From assembly GCF_016862795.1 (NCBI RefSeq), contig NZ_BONQ01000015.1, forward strand, positions 48,231-112,230: 64,000 nucleotides of DNA. The letters run 5' to 3'. Positions 42,026 through 50,523 of the stretch are shown one piece after another. The stretch comes from Dactylosporangium siamense. Its GTDB lineage: Bacteria > Actinomycetota > Actinomycetes > Mycobacteriales > Micromonosporaceae. How positions within the stretch are numbered: position 1 is the first letter of the stretch; each line of letters opens with the position of its first letter. Position numbers and translations under genes: made by a program. Under the pieces are notes generated by a model that did not search any database, was not told the DNA's origin, and was given only the letters and a program-made list of their open reading frames with translations.

Positions 42026-43044
42026 CCGAGACCGAGACCGCGCATGCGGGCTGGCATGTCTACCATGGCCGCGGCGAGCGTCACGACGGCATCGAGAAGC
42101 TGCCGCCGGCACCGTCGTGGCGCCAGTTCGACGGCGACATCCTCACCGATGACGCCCCCGACTCGACGGTCGTCGACCCGCGGCCCGGCGCCGAGTCCCG
42201 CGCGAAGGCATACGTGCCGGAGGACGTCGTCGCGCAGCGTGCGAACGCCGCCATCTACCTTCGCCGGCCGCTGCTGGTGACCGGACGGCCCGGAACCGGC
42301 AAGTCGACCCTCGCGCACAGCATCGCCTGGGAGCTGCGCCTCGGCCCGGTGTTGTACTGGCCGATCACCAGCCGGTCGCAGCTGCAGGACAGCCTCTACC
42401 GGTACGACGCCGTCGGACGGCTGCAGGGGGCCAACCTGCACCGGCTGGAGCACCGCAGCCTGCCGACCAGCTCGATCGGCAGTTTCATCACGTTGGGACC
42501 GCTCGGCACCGCACTCGTCGCGCGCCGGCGCCCGCGGGTGCTGCTGATCGACGAGTTCGACAAGAGCGACATCGACCTGCCGAACGACCTGCTGAACGTC
42601 CTGGAGGAAGGGCAGTTCACGATCCCGGAGCTGGTGCGGGAGAGCGGTGACGACCCGCAGCCGGTGCGCCTGGCGACCGAAGAGGGCTCGAGCGTGCTGG
42701 TGCAGGGTGGCACCGTGCGGTGCAACGCGTTTCCGATCATCATCATCACCAGCAACGGTGAACGCACGTTCCCGAATGCGCTCCTGCGCCGTTGTGTCGA
42801 GGTGAGGATCAGCGAGCCGACCGAGGACAAGCTCGCGGAGATCGTCCGCTCGCAGATCGGCCCGGACGCGCTCAACGGCAACGACGAACTGTTCGCGACC
42901 TTCCTGCGGCAGCGCGACGCGGGCGCCCCGTTGCCGACCGACCACCTGCTCAACGCGATGTACCTGGCCAACTCCGATCCCGGCTCGGATGGCCGCGCGG
43001 CCGCCCTCGGGCTCCTGGAGCAACGCCGTTCCGGGGACATGTAG
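42022..43044 (+). CDS. MoxR-type AAA+ ATPase
   Basis: 340 residues from an overlapping GTG. Walker A GRPGTGKS at 88-95, Walker B VLLIDEFDK at 173-181, sensor region IIITSNGERTFPNALLRRC with arginine finger candidates. MoxR ATPases remodel partner proteins, often vWA-domain proteins. Here the vWA partner is encoded by the next gene, which overlaps its stop. A C-terminal helical lid of about 70 residues is present. Confidence 0.9.
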   Translation: MTETETAHAGWHVYHGRGERHDGIEKLPPAPSWRQFDGDILTDDAPDSTVVDPRPGAESRAKAYVPEDVVAQRANAAIYLRRPLLVTGRPGTGKSTLAHSIAWELRLGPVLYWPITSRSQLQDSLYRYDAVGRLQGANLHRLEHRSLPTSSIGSFITLGPLGTALVARRRPRVLLIDEFDKSDIDLPNDLLNVLEEGQFTIPELVRESGDDPQPVRLATEEGSSVLVQGGTVRCNAFPIIIITSNGERTFPNALLRRCVEVRISEPTEDKLAEIVRSQIGPDALNGNDELFATFLRQRDAGAPLPTDHLLNAMYLANSDPGSDGRAAALGLLEQRRSGDM

Positions 43045-46000
43045 TGCTTGACGCCGTCGTCGAACGCATCATCAGCGAGGCCCGCCGGGCAGGCCTGCGG
43101 CCGTCGTCCGAGGACGTCGCCGACACGCTCTGGCTTGCCGTGCAGATGGCGCGAGCGGCGGGTGTGTCACCCGCCGGTGACGACGGTCAGGAACGTTCGA
43201 CTACAGATCCGGCCGATCCCGACGATGTTGCCCGTGACGGCATCAAGCCCGGCCGGCCGGGTATGGAGCCGCGACCGGACACCGATGATCTGGACAGGGA
43301 CGACCGGCTGACGCGCGGCTCCGTTGCTCGGGGCGACGCCTCGACGGCGCAGGAAGCTGTGGCGGAGCAGATGGAGATACGCCGGGCGGCGGGGTCACCG
43401 GACGAGACACCCGGCGAGGGTGTCCCGATCCGCGCGCCGGCCGCGCCGGAGCTGGCGGCGAGGTTCCGCATGGCCCGCTCGATGCGTCCGCTGAAACGGC
43501 GGGTGGCGGCGCGGGCGGAGGGTGAGCTGGACGCCTCCGCCACGGCGCATCAGGCGGCCGAGACCGACCTGTTCTTGCCGGTCTTCGCGCCGAGGCTGGA
43601 GCGCTGGCTCGATGCCGTGGTCGTCGTGGACGACTCGGCCTCGATGGCGGTGTCGACCCAGACCGTGGCCGAGCTGGTGACGGTGCTGGCGGACCTGGGC
43701 GGCTTCCGTGACGTGCGGGTGTGGCACGTGGACACCGACGCCGCCGCCGGGTCGTTGCGGTTGCGCGCCAACCACGCCAGCGCGTTGTGGCACGACCCCA
43801 TGGAGCTGGTCGACCCCACCGGCCGACGGATCGTGCTGGTGGTCTCGGACTGTCTCGGCCGGGCCTGGCGGGACGGCCGGATGGGTTCGATGTTGCAGCA
43901 GTGGGCGGTCGCCGGGCCGATCGCAGTCGTGCAGCCCCTACCGCAGCGGTTGTGGCCGAACTGCGCCCCGGGTCTGCGGTCGGTGACGGTGCGGGTCAAC
44001 GCGGCCGGCGCCGCCAACAGCACACTGCAGGTGCGCCTGGACGACGAGTTCTTCGACCGGGACGACACGCCCGCGGACCAGCTCGGAGCGGCTGTGCCCG
44101 TCATCGAGCTCGGCGAGCGGTGGCTGGCGTCGTGGTCGAGCCTGGTCGCCGGCGGCACCGGGCAAGGGCTCAGCTGCAAGGCGCTCTTCACCGGCCTCAT
44201 GAACAGCGCTCCGGACGAGGCGTCGGAGGAGGCGCCGCCGACCGACCCCACCGAGATAGTCCGCCGCTTCGAGGCCACCGCGTCCAAACCGGCCTTCCGC
44301 CTCGCCGCCCTGCTCGCCGCGGCCGCGCCGCTGGATCTTCCGGTCATGCGCCTCGTGCAACGGGCGAAGCTGCCGACCGCGCCGCCGACCGCGTTGCGAG
44401 AGGTATTTCTCGGGACGCTCCTGCATCAGGTGGTGGACCCGGCAGCACCGACTGTGATTGACCCGGACGAGGTCACCTATGATTTCCTCCCCGGGGTCCG
44501 GCACGAACTGTTGGGCCGACTGACGAGACAGGACGCCCTCAGCGTACTTGTTGAGGTTTCGAGATATTTGGCCGCGCATCTCGGCGCGAACCTGGACTTC
44601 TTGGCCTGGCTTTCTCCTGATTCCCCAGTTCAGAACCTTGATCAACGTGCTCGTGCGTTTGCTGCCGTGACTATTGACGTCCTGCGGTCCGTGGGTGGGA
44701 GCTACCGCGATAAGGCCGACCGCCTGCAAGAACAGCTCGAGGAACGGCAGCGCGTCGAAAGCCCCGAGCCTGCTGCAGCCAGGCAACGCAGTGTGATAGA
44801 AAATGAGGGTGCAAGCGATCCCGGCCGGTATGGTAGGACAGCGATGACCGACTTTTCGACGCAGTCGTCGGTCTATGTGCCGACCCGTGAGTCAGGCCGC
44901 GTTCCGGCCGGCTGGAAAACGGCTCCACCCAAGAATCCGCACTTCGTCGGCCGGGACGAGATGCTCGATCAATTGCGTAGCCTGTTGATCAATCGCAGTC
45001 AGACGGCCGTGTTGTTGCCAAGGGCGCTGTATGGCCTCGGTGGTGTCGGAAAAACACAGCTTGCGACCGAGTATGTGCACCGGTTCCGCGACGATTACGA
45101 CCTCGTCTGGTGGATCGCCGCCGAGGACCCGGCCGAGATCCGCCGCTCGCTGGTGGAGCTCGCCGCCGAGCTGCAGGTGACGACGACGACGGACACGGCC
45201 GAGACGATCCGGCGGGTCCAGGAGCGGCTCGCTGATCGCTCGCCGTATGAGCACTGGTTGCTGGTCTTCGACAATGTGGGCGAGCCGGCCGTCGTGTCGA
45301 GCCTCGTCCCCGAGTCCCGTGGTGGGCACGTGTTGATCACCACTCGGGACCGGGACTGGGCCGAGCAGGGCAGGGCGGTCGAGGTCGGAAAGTTCGACCG
45401 GAGCGAGAGCATCGCGCTGCTGCGCGAGCGCAGCCGCATCTCGGAGAACGACGCCAACGAGATCGCGGAGCGGCTGGGCGACCTGCCGATCTCGCTCGCC
45501 CAGGCGGCCGCGTGGCACACCGAGACCGGAGAACCGGTCAGCGAGTATCTCCGCCGGTTCACGGCCGAGGTGGATCGCCGCCAGGACGAGATCGAGACGC
45601 TCGGCTACCCCAAGCACGCCGCCGCGGCCATGAGTATCGCGTTCGACCAGCTGCGCACCAGCTCGGCGACCGCGGCGCAGCTGCTGCAGCTCGCCTCGTA
45701 CTTCGGCCCCGAGTGGATCTCGCTGGAGATGCTGCACCGCGGACGCCTCGCCACCCCGCTGTCCCGGCGGCTGGGCAGCACGCTGCGCAACCAGTCGCCG
45801 TTGCAGCGCTGCATCAAGGACATCGCCCGGCTCGAGCTGGCGCGGTATGACACGCGCAACGACCGGTTCCAGATCCACCGACTCGTCCAGAAGATGGTCC
45901 AGAGCGAGATGCAGCCAGATGAGCGTGACGAGGTCCGCAACACGGTGCAGCTGATGCTCGCCCACGCCAATCCCGGCAACCCCGACCTCATCGTGGAGAC

Positions 46001-47414
46001 CGAGCGGCGCAAGCACGCCCAGCTGTCGGCTCACATCATCGCCTCCGACGTCATCGAGTCGGACGAGGACGAGGCGCGCCAGGTCGTCGTCGACCAGATC
46101 CGGTACCTGTACCGGGTGGGTGACTTCGAGAGCAGCCGTCAGCTGGCGGACAAGGTCGTCGAGCGGTGGAAGGACCGCTGGCCGGATGACGACGAGCTGA
46201 CCCTGATCGCTCGCCGGCACCTGGCCAACGCGATCCGGCAGCTCGGCAGCCCGGCCGAGGCACTGGTGATGGACGAGGCGGTGCTGGCCCAGTTCCAGCG
46301 CAGTTTCGGGCCGGACCATGAGCACACCATGGCGACGGTCAACGGCGTCGCCGCCGACCTTCGCGCGGTCGGCCTGTTCGCCCGGGCACGTGAGCTCGAC
46401 GAGGACAACTACCTGCGGTATCAGCGGGTGCTCGGGGCGGAGGACTTCTCGACGCTGCGTGCCGGCGCGAACTTCGCCGTCGACCTCCGGATGGTCGGGG
46501 CGTATGCGCAGGCGCTGGTCCTCGACGAAGAGATCCTCGCGATCCGGCGGCGGGTGTATGGCCCCGACGAGCAGGAGACCCTGCTGGTCGCCGGCAACGT
46601 GACACGTGACCTCTACGCGCTCGGCCGGTATTCGGAGGCGTTGCGCCGCCAGCGTGACGTGCTGCCGGTGCACGAGCGGGTGCTGCGGCCCGACCACGCC
46701 GACGTGCTGGGTGCGCGCCGGACGATCGCCATCAGCCTGCGCAAGCTCGGCCGGACCGCGGAGGCGCTGGACGAGGCGAGAAGCCTCCGGCTGGCGCACC
46801 GCAACCGGCTGGGCGAGAGCAACCCGCAGACGCTGCTGATCACCCAGAGTCTGGTCAACGCGTTGCGTGACAACGGTTCGGTGTCCGAGGCCGTGCGGGA
46901 CGGTGAAGAGGTCTACAAGCGTTACCAGGAGCTGTATCCGGACCACCCCTTCACCGACGTCTGCGCGGCGAACCTCGCGATCGCCTTCCGCCAGGCCGGC
47001 CGGGTCAACGAGGCCCGGGAGCTCAACGAGATGGCGCTCGGCCGGCTCAGGGCGGCGTTCCGCCCCGACCACCCGTATGCGCTGTGCTGCGCCACGAACC
47101 TCGCGAACGACCTGGCGGCCTCCGGGCGGCACGACGCGGCGCTGACGCTCTCGCGCGAGACGTATGAGCTGTCCCGCGAGGTTCGTAGGCCTGACTCGCC
47201 GGATCTTCCGGCGAACCCCTACGACCTCGCCTGCATGAACAACTACGCCGTCGATCTGATCACGACCGGAAACGACGCCGAGGGTCACACGTTGCAGCGC
47301 CAGGCACTCGACCTGATGAGCAGGCATCCCGACCTCGGTGAGGGCCACCCTGACACGAAGTCGGTCCGTGACGGCCGACGGCTCGACTGCGACATCGAGC
47401 CGCCGCCGACGTAA
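43044..47414 (+). CDS. vWA (SAV_2336-like) - NB-ARC - TPR fusion; FxsT-type protein
   Basis: 1456 residues. A short helical start, a charged low-complexity stretch (about 45-140), then a vWA-like SAV_2336 domain with an intact MIDAS DxSxS (Asp196, Ser198, Ser200). Around residue 601 a new module begins: an NB-ARC STAND ATPase entered by NPHFVGRDEM, with P-loop GLGGVGKT at 664-671, then about 400 residues of tetratricopeptide repeats. The NB-ARC-TPR half matches the TPR protein of FxSxx-COOH RiPP loci (FxsT), whose fxsA/fxsB genes lie just downstream on the other strand. DNA from about 44390 to 45075 uses more A/T-ending and rare codons (AGA, ATA, TTG). The GTG overlaps the MoxR stop (TAGTG). 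Confidence 0.82.
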   Translation: MLDAVVERIISEARRAGLRPSSEDVADTLWLAVQMARAAGVSPAGDDGQERSTTDPADPDDVARDGIKPGRPGMEPRPDTDDLDRDDRLTRGSVARGDASTAQEAVAEQMEIRRAAGSPDETPGEGVPIRAPAAPELAARFRMARSMRPLKRRVAARAEGELDASATAHQAAETDLFLPVFAPRLERWLDAVVVVDDSASMAVSTQTVAELVTVLADLGGFRDVRVWHVDTDAAAGSLRLRANHASALWHDPMELVDPTGRRIVLVVSDCLGRAWRDGRMGSMLQQWAVAGPIAVVQPLPQRLWPNCAPGLRSVTVRVNAAGAANSTLQVRLDDEFFDRDDTPADQLGAAVPVIELGERWLASWSSLVAGGTGQGLSCKALFTGLMNSAPDEASEEAPPTDPTEIVRRFEATASKPAFRLAALLAAAAPLDLPVMRLVQRAKLPTAPPTALREVFLGTLLHQVVDPAAPTVIDPDEVTYDFLPGVRHELLGRLTRQDALSVLVEVSRYLAAHLGANLDFLAWLSPDSPVQNLDQRARAFAAVTIDVLRSVGGSYRDKADRLQEQLEERQRVESPEPAAARQRSVIENEGASDPGRYGRTAMTDFSTQSSVYVPTRESGRVPAGWKTAPPKNPHFVGRDEMLDQLRSLLINRSQTAVLLPRALYGLGGVGKTQLATEYVHRFRDDYDLVWWIAAEDPAEIRRSLVELAAELQVTTTTDTAETIRRVQERLADRSPYEHWLLVFDNVGEPAVVSSLVPESRGGHVLITTRDRDWAEQGRAVEVGKFDRSESIALLRERSRISENDANEIAERLGDLPISLAQAAAWHTETGEPVSEYLRRFTAEVDRRQDEIETLGYPKHAAAAMSIAFDQLRTSSATAAQLLQLASYFGPEWISLEMLHRGRLATPLSRRLGSTLRNQSPLQRCIKDIARLELARYDTRNDRFQIHRLVQKMVQSEMQPDERDEVRNTVQLMLAHANPGNPDLIVETERRKHAQLSAHIIASDVIESDEDEARQVVVDQIRYLYRVGDFESSRQLADKVVERWKDRWPDDDELTLIARRHLANAIRQLGSPAEALVMDEAVLAQFQRSFGPDHEHTMATVNGVAADLRAVGLFARARELDEDNYLRYQRVLGAEDFSTLRAGANFAVDLRMVGAYAQALVLDEEILAIRRRVYGPDEQETLLVAGNVTRDLYALGRYSEALRRQRDVLPVHERVLRPDHADVLGARRTIAISLRKLGRTAEALDEARSLRLAHRNRLGESNPQTLLITQSLVNALRDNGSVSEAVRDGEEVYKRYQELYPDHPFTDVCAANLAIAFRQAGRVNEARELNEMALGRLRAAFRPDHPYALCCATNLANDLAASGRHDAALTLSRETYELSREVRRPDSPDLPANPYDLACMNNYAVDLITTGNDAEGHTLQRQALDLMSRHPDLGEGHPDTKSVRDGRRLDCDIEPPPT
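44835..44846 (+). promoter_or_regulatory. Internal ribosome site and ATG inside the fusion gene
   Basis: AGGA at 44835-44838 is five bases before an in-frame ATG at 44844 (Met601), exactly where the NB-ARC-TPR module begins (MTDFSTQSSVYVPTRES). A separate 856-residue FxsT-like product could start here. Confidence 0.45.
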
Positions 47415-47423
47415 CCGCGCCGC

Positions 47424-47462
47424 GTCCGGTCTTCCCTGACGCACCACCAGGGCAGACCGGAC
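47424..47462. terminator. Shared bidirectional terminator between the VMAP/FxsT and fxs operons
   Basis: Stem of 9 bp (47424-47432 with 47454-47462), one mismatch, then 4 more bp, and an 11-base loop, in the 52-bp gap between the two convergent operons. Confidence 0.85.
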
Positions 47463-47466
47463 GGCA

Positions 47467-48780
47467 TTACCCGAGGACCCTGCGGGCGCGCAGGCGTTGG
47501 CCGCGGTCCACCCAGGCCTGACGTTTCCGGGCGATGCCCGCGTCCGCCTGGTCGGCAAGCCCCGCCGGCACAGGGACCGCTTCGAGGTCGGTGATGGCGC
47601 GGTCCAGCCCGGCGGCAAACCGTTGGCCGGCCGGGGTGAGCAGGTCGTCGGCTCCGACGAGCGACTGGGCGGCGGCGCGGATCTCGGCCCGGGTGCCGGC
47701 GAACAGGCGTGCCGCGTCGGCGTGCACCGCGGGGTCACCGGCGAAGGCGCGCCACGCGTCGGCGACGCCCAGGAACGCATAGATGCCCTGCAGCAGCGCG
47801 CCGATCGGCCGCGGATCCTCCCGCCACGGTGCGAAGAAGCGGGCGTCGTCCGACGGGTGGTGCAGCGCGGTCATCTCGGTGAGCGCGGCGAGCTTGGAAT
47901 GCTGAAACTCGTGGATCAACGTCACGGCGCAGTCGGCCGGTGAGGTCGCGAAATCCAGACCGATCGCGCCGACGGCGTCATGCGCGGTGCCGCTGCGTGC
48001 TGCCCGCGGCTCGGGCCTGGCCAGTGGGATGAGGGTCCGCAGCTCCGCCGCCAGCTCCGTGGCGCGGTCCGGCAGCCGGTCCGTGACGAGTCGCCAGGCG
48101 GAGCCGAGCATCCGCTCCCAACGCCGGTGGTCGAGCGCGGCGAGGTGCCCCGCGGCGGCGATGTGGAAGAGCTGCCGTGCCTCCTCGACGTCGTCGAACG
48201 CCACATCCAGGGTCGGCCCGCCACCCGACCCCGGGCCCGGCCCTGTATCCGGCCCAGCGCCGACCCGGATCCGGCGCACCGGCTGCCATCCCGGCACCTC
48301 CGTCAGCGCCCGGCCGCCGACGAGCGCCGTCCCGCCGCCGACCTCGACCAGCACGGGCCCGGCCGCCGGAAAACGGCCCAGGGTCGGCAGGGACAGCCAG
48401 CCACCGGAGGGCGCTATCGTCAGCCGGACCCCCAGACCCGAGCGGAGCGCGGCGACGACCGTCAGCGCCGCGACATACCGGTGGGCCGCGGCGAGGGCGG
48501 CGGGGTCCGTGCCGTGCTGGGCCAGCTGGCGGGCGATCCGCATCGTTCCGGCGCCGACCAGCGGCTCGTTCATCAGGTCGGCGATCACGTGCGGCGCGGC
48601 GGCCTCGACGTCGTGCAGGTCCCGCACCGCGGACGGGGGGAGCTCCCTGCTGACGAGCGTCAGCAGCAGGCGCCGGCGGCTGCGCTGACCGTCGAAGAGG
48701 CGACGGACGGCGGCTTCGCCGCCATAGCCGGTCGCCAGGGCGTCGAGCATCGGGTCGGGCACGGTGAAGGGCGTGGGCAT
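47467..48780 (-). CDS. HExxH-type peptide-modification protein (predicted aKG-dependent beta-hydroxylase family)
   Basis: 437 residues. The family mark is HEFQH (His290 to His294) in a TLIHEFQHSKLAAL helix, followed by the conserved-looking PWREDPRPIGALLQGIYAFLGVADAW segment. Proteins of this group occur beside FxsB-type radical SAM enzymes and were first noted as HEXXH putative peptide-modification proteins, later grouped as alpha-ketoglutarate-type peptide beta-hydroxylases. It would modify the FxsA peptide. It starts four bases after the fxsB stop and is the last gene of its operon. Confidence 0.8.
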   Translation of the reverse strand: MPTPFTVPDPMLDALATGYGGEAAVRRLFDGQRSRRRLLLTLVSRELPPSAVRDLHDVEAAAPHVIADLMNEPLVGAGTMRIARQLAQHGTDPAALAAAHRYVAALTVVAALRSGLGVRLTIAPSGGWLSLPTLGRFPAAGPVLVEVGGGTALVGGRALTEVPGWQPVRRIRVGAGPDTGPGPGSGGGPTLDVAFDDVEEARQLFHIAAAGHLAALDHRRWERMLGSAWRLVTDRLPDRATELAAELRTLIPLARPEPRAARSGTAHDAVGAIGLDFATSPADCAVTLIHEFQHSKLAALTEMTALHHPSDDARFFAPWREDPRPIGALLQGIYAFLGVADAWRAFAGDPAVHADAARLFAGTRAEIRAAAQSLVGADDLLTPAGQRFAAGLDRAITDLEAVPVPAGLADQADAGIARKRQAWVDRGQRLRARRVLG

Positions 48781-48783
48781 GGC

Positions 48784-49980
48784 TCAGACGACCTCGAGCC
48801 GTCGCAGGTCGGCCGCGACGCGGGCCGTGATGTGGTCGATGAGGTGGATCATGTCGGCGCAGTAGACGGTGGGGTTGAGGAAGCCGGTGCCGGGACGGTA
48901 CCGATGTGCGTAGTGGCCCGCGCCGCAGATGTCGCGGATGCGGCAGTCGCGGCAGGTCGCACACAGCGCTCGGACGCCGATCTGCCGGGCGATGACGCCC
49001 GGGTGGGCGAGCGCGTCGTCGAAGGTGTTCGCCTGGACGGTCAGGCCGGTGGCCGCCGCGGACTCATACGCCGACTTCAGCGCGTCGGTCTGTTCGATGG
49101 CGCCGTCGGACTCCACCACGATCACGGCCGAAGGGCTGAGACCGACCTGCTCCGAGCGGCTAGTGCCGCCGAGGTACAGGTTGATGATCTCGTCGAAGAT
49201 CCGGATCGACGTCTCCCGCACCGGCGCCTCATACCACCGGTCGAAGATCCTTGCCAGCCACGACCCGTAGGCAAGCGGTCCCGGGTGGTGCGGTGGCACC
49301 GACCAGTTCGCGTGTGGCAACAGGAAGTCGATCTTCTCCGGGCGGTATGCGATCAGGCCTTCGTAGCAGGCGACCGGGTCGGTGTCCGGGTCGACCGTGC
49401 ACAGCAGCCCGGCGAACAGCGACCGGTCCGCCGGGCCGCTCAGCCGCCGCAGCGTCCGTTCGACGTCCGCCGAGCTCCCTCGTCCGTCCGCGTAGCGGCG
49501 ATGGCGGTCGTTTCCTTCCGGCGGGCCGTCGAGGCTCACGCCGATCCGGACGCCGAAGGCCCGCATGACGGCAAGCATGGGTTCGCGCAGCCGCACACCG
49601 TTGGTCTGCATACCGAAGTGCACGGCACAGGACCGTGGAACGGCGGTCCGAATGTCGGTGAGCAGTTCCGACAGTTGCTCCTCGCCGGCGAGGGTCGGCT
49701 CACCCCCGTGCAGGACAACGGTGATATCGGTGAGCGCGTGGGCGGTCACATGCTCGGCGATTCGGGCCGCGGTGGCTTGCCATACGGTGCGGGACATTGA
49801 CTGCGGTCGTCGCGACCAGGTCTGGTCGGCAAGCGTGTAGACATAGCAGTAGTCGCAGGCAAGATTGCAGCGTTGATGCACCTTGAGGATGAACTCACGC
49901 AAGGCTGTCGGGCGCCAGCCGGCACCGGTCAGAGTGGCCAGGTCGACATTACCGTGCGGCCATTCCTGACCATGGCTCAC
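48784..49980 (-). CDS. fxsB: FxsB-type radical SAM/SPASM peptide maturase
   Basis: 398 residues. Radical SAM CxxxCxxC cysteines at 38, 42 and 45 (RCNLACDYC) bind the S-adenosylmethionine iron-sulfur cluster. A C-terminal SPASM-like cysteine set follows (CATCRDCRIRDICG and a later Cys in VYCADM). FxsB enzymes install a three-residue cyclophane between Phe and Ser of the FxS motif in FxsA. A GTG start overlaps the fxsA stop (GTGA), the usual precursor-then-maturase order. Confidence 0.9.
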   Translation of the reverse strand: MSHGQEWPHGNVDLATLTGAGWRPTALREFILKVHQRCNLACDYCYVYTLADQTWSRRPQSMSRTVWQATAARIAEHVTAHALTDITVVLHGGEPTLAGEEQLSELLTDIRTAVPRSCAVHFGMQTNGVRLREPMLAVMRAFGVRIGVSLDGPPEGNDRHRRYADGRGSSADVERTLRRLSGPADRSLFAGLLCTVDPDTDPVACYEGLIAYRPEKIDFLLPHANWSVPPHHPGPLAYGSWLARIFDRWYEAPVRETSIRIFDEIINLYLGGTSRSEQVGLSPSAVIVVESDGAIEQTDALKSAYESAAATGLTVQANTFDDALAHPGVIARQIGVRALCATCRDCRIRDICGAGHYAHRYRPGTGFLNPTVYCADMIHLIDHITARVAADLRRLEVV

Positions 49981-50156
49981 TCGGCGAAGCTTCCAAACGC
50001 GGACAGGTTTTCCGGCGGTCGCAGCGCCTCCAGGTGGTAGCGGCGCAGTGCGTTGCCCAGGACGGTGTCCTCATTCATCGCCAATTGTGCCAATGGCATT
50101 TCCGTCACGTCGGGCAACTCGTGTCCGCCGGTCGCTCGATCGGGAACACTGCTCAT
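49977..50156 (-). CDS. fxsA: FxsA-type RiPP precursor peptide
   Basis: 59 residues from the ATG with GGAGG at spacing 7; the longer frame upstream lacks support. The leader has the family pattern (LPDVTEMPLAQLAMNEDTVL, then LRRYHLEA). The core ends LSAFGSFAE: Phe54-Gly55-Ser56 is the FxS motif to be cross-linked. Three residues (FAE) follow it, where the family name FxSxx-COOH implies two, so the tail is one residue longer. First gene of the fxs operon. Confidence 0.87.
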   Translation of the reverse strand: MSSVPDRATGGHELPDVTEMPLAQLAMNEDTVLGNALRRYHLEALRPPENLSAFGSFAE

Positions 50157-50523
50157 CCGAGGGCCTCCAGTACGGTGAACTCGGCAGTATCGGCCGGGAT
50201 TCGGCAGCGCTGCCGTTCCGCATTGTGTCAACGCGATGTCATGGGCGGCGCGCTCGCCCCCCGTGGCGTCGTAGCCTGCCGGTGCCCGGCCTGCTCGTTA
50301 CCACGATACGTTGACGACGGCCGTTTTACATAGCCGACCCATGATGGGCGGCGATGAATTTGCGGATCATGAAAACGATCGTTCAGTCCGGCCGCCTGTT
50401 GCTTCTGGACGGATTCGGGCCGGGCTCCCGGGGTCCGGCCGCGGCCGAACGGTCACCGAACCTCCACAGGACCGTCACCGTTCGGGGACAGCGGGCGCCG
50501 GAGGGCGCCATTACGATCTTGCG
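50157..50523. promoter_or_regulatory. Divergent region between fxsA and the M1 peptidase
   Basis: 367 bp without a supported gene. It holds a perfect 14-bp palindrome, CGGCAGCGCTGCCG (50202-50215), 46 bases upstream of the fxsA start and a fair operator candidate; an AT-richer stretch around 50300-50400; and the leaderless-type TACGAT at 50512-50517 six bases before the peptidase GTG. Confidence 0.55.

Noticed and set aside
50311..50523. Longer start for the M1 peptidase
   Set aside because: The extra 71 residues would precede a classical lipoprotein signal peptide, which must be N-terminal.
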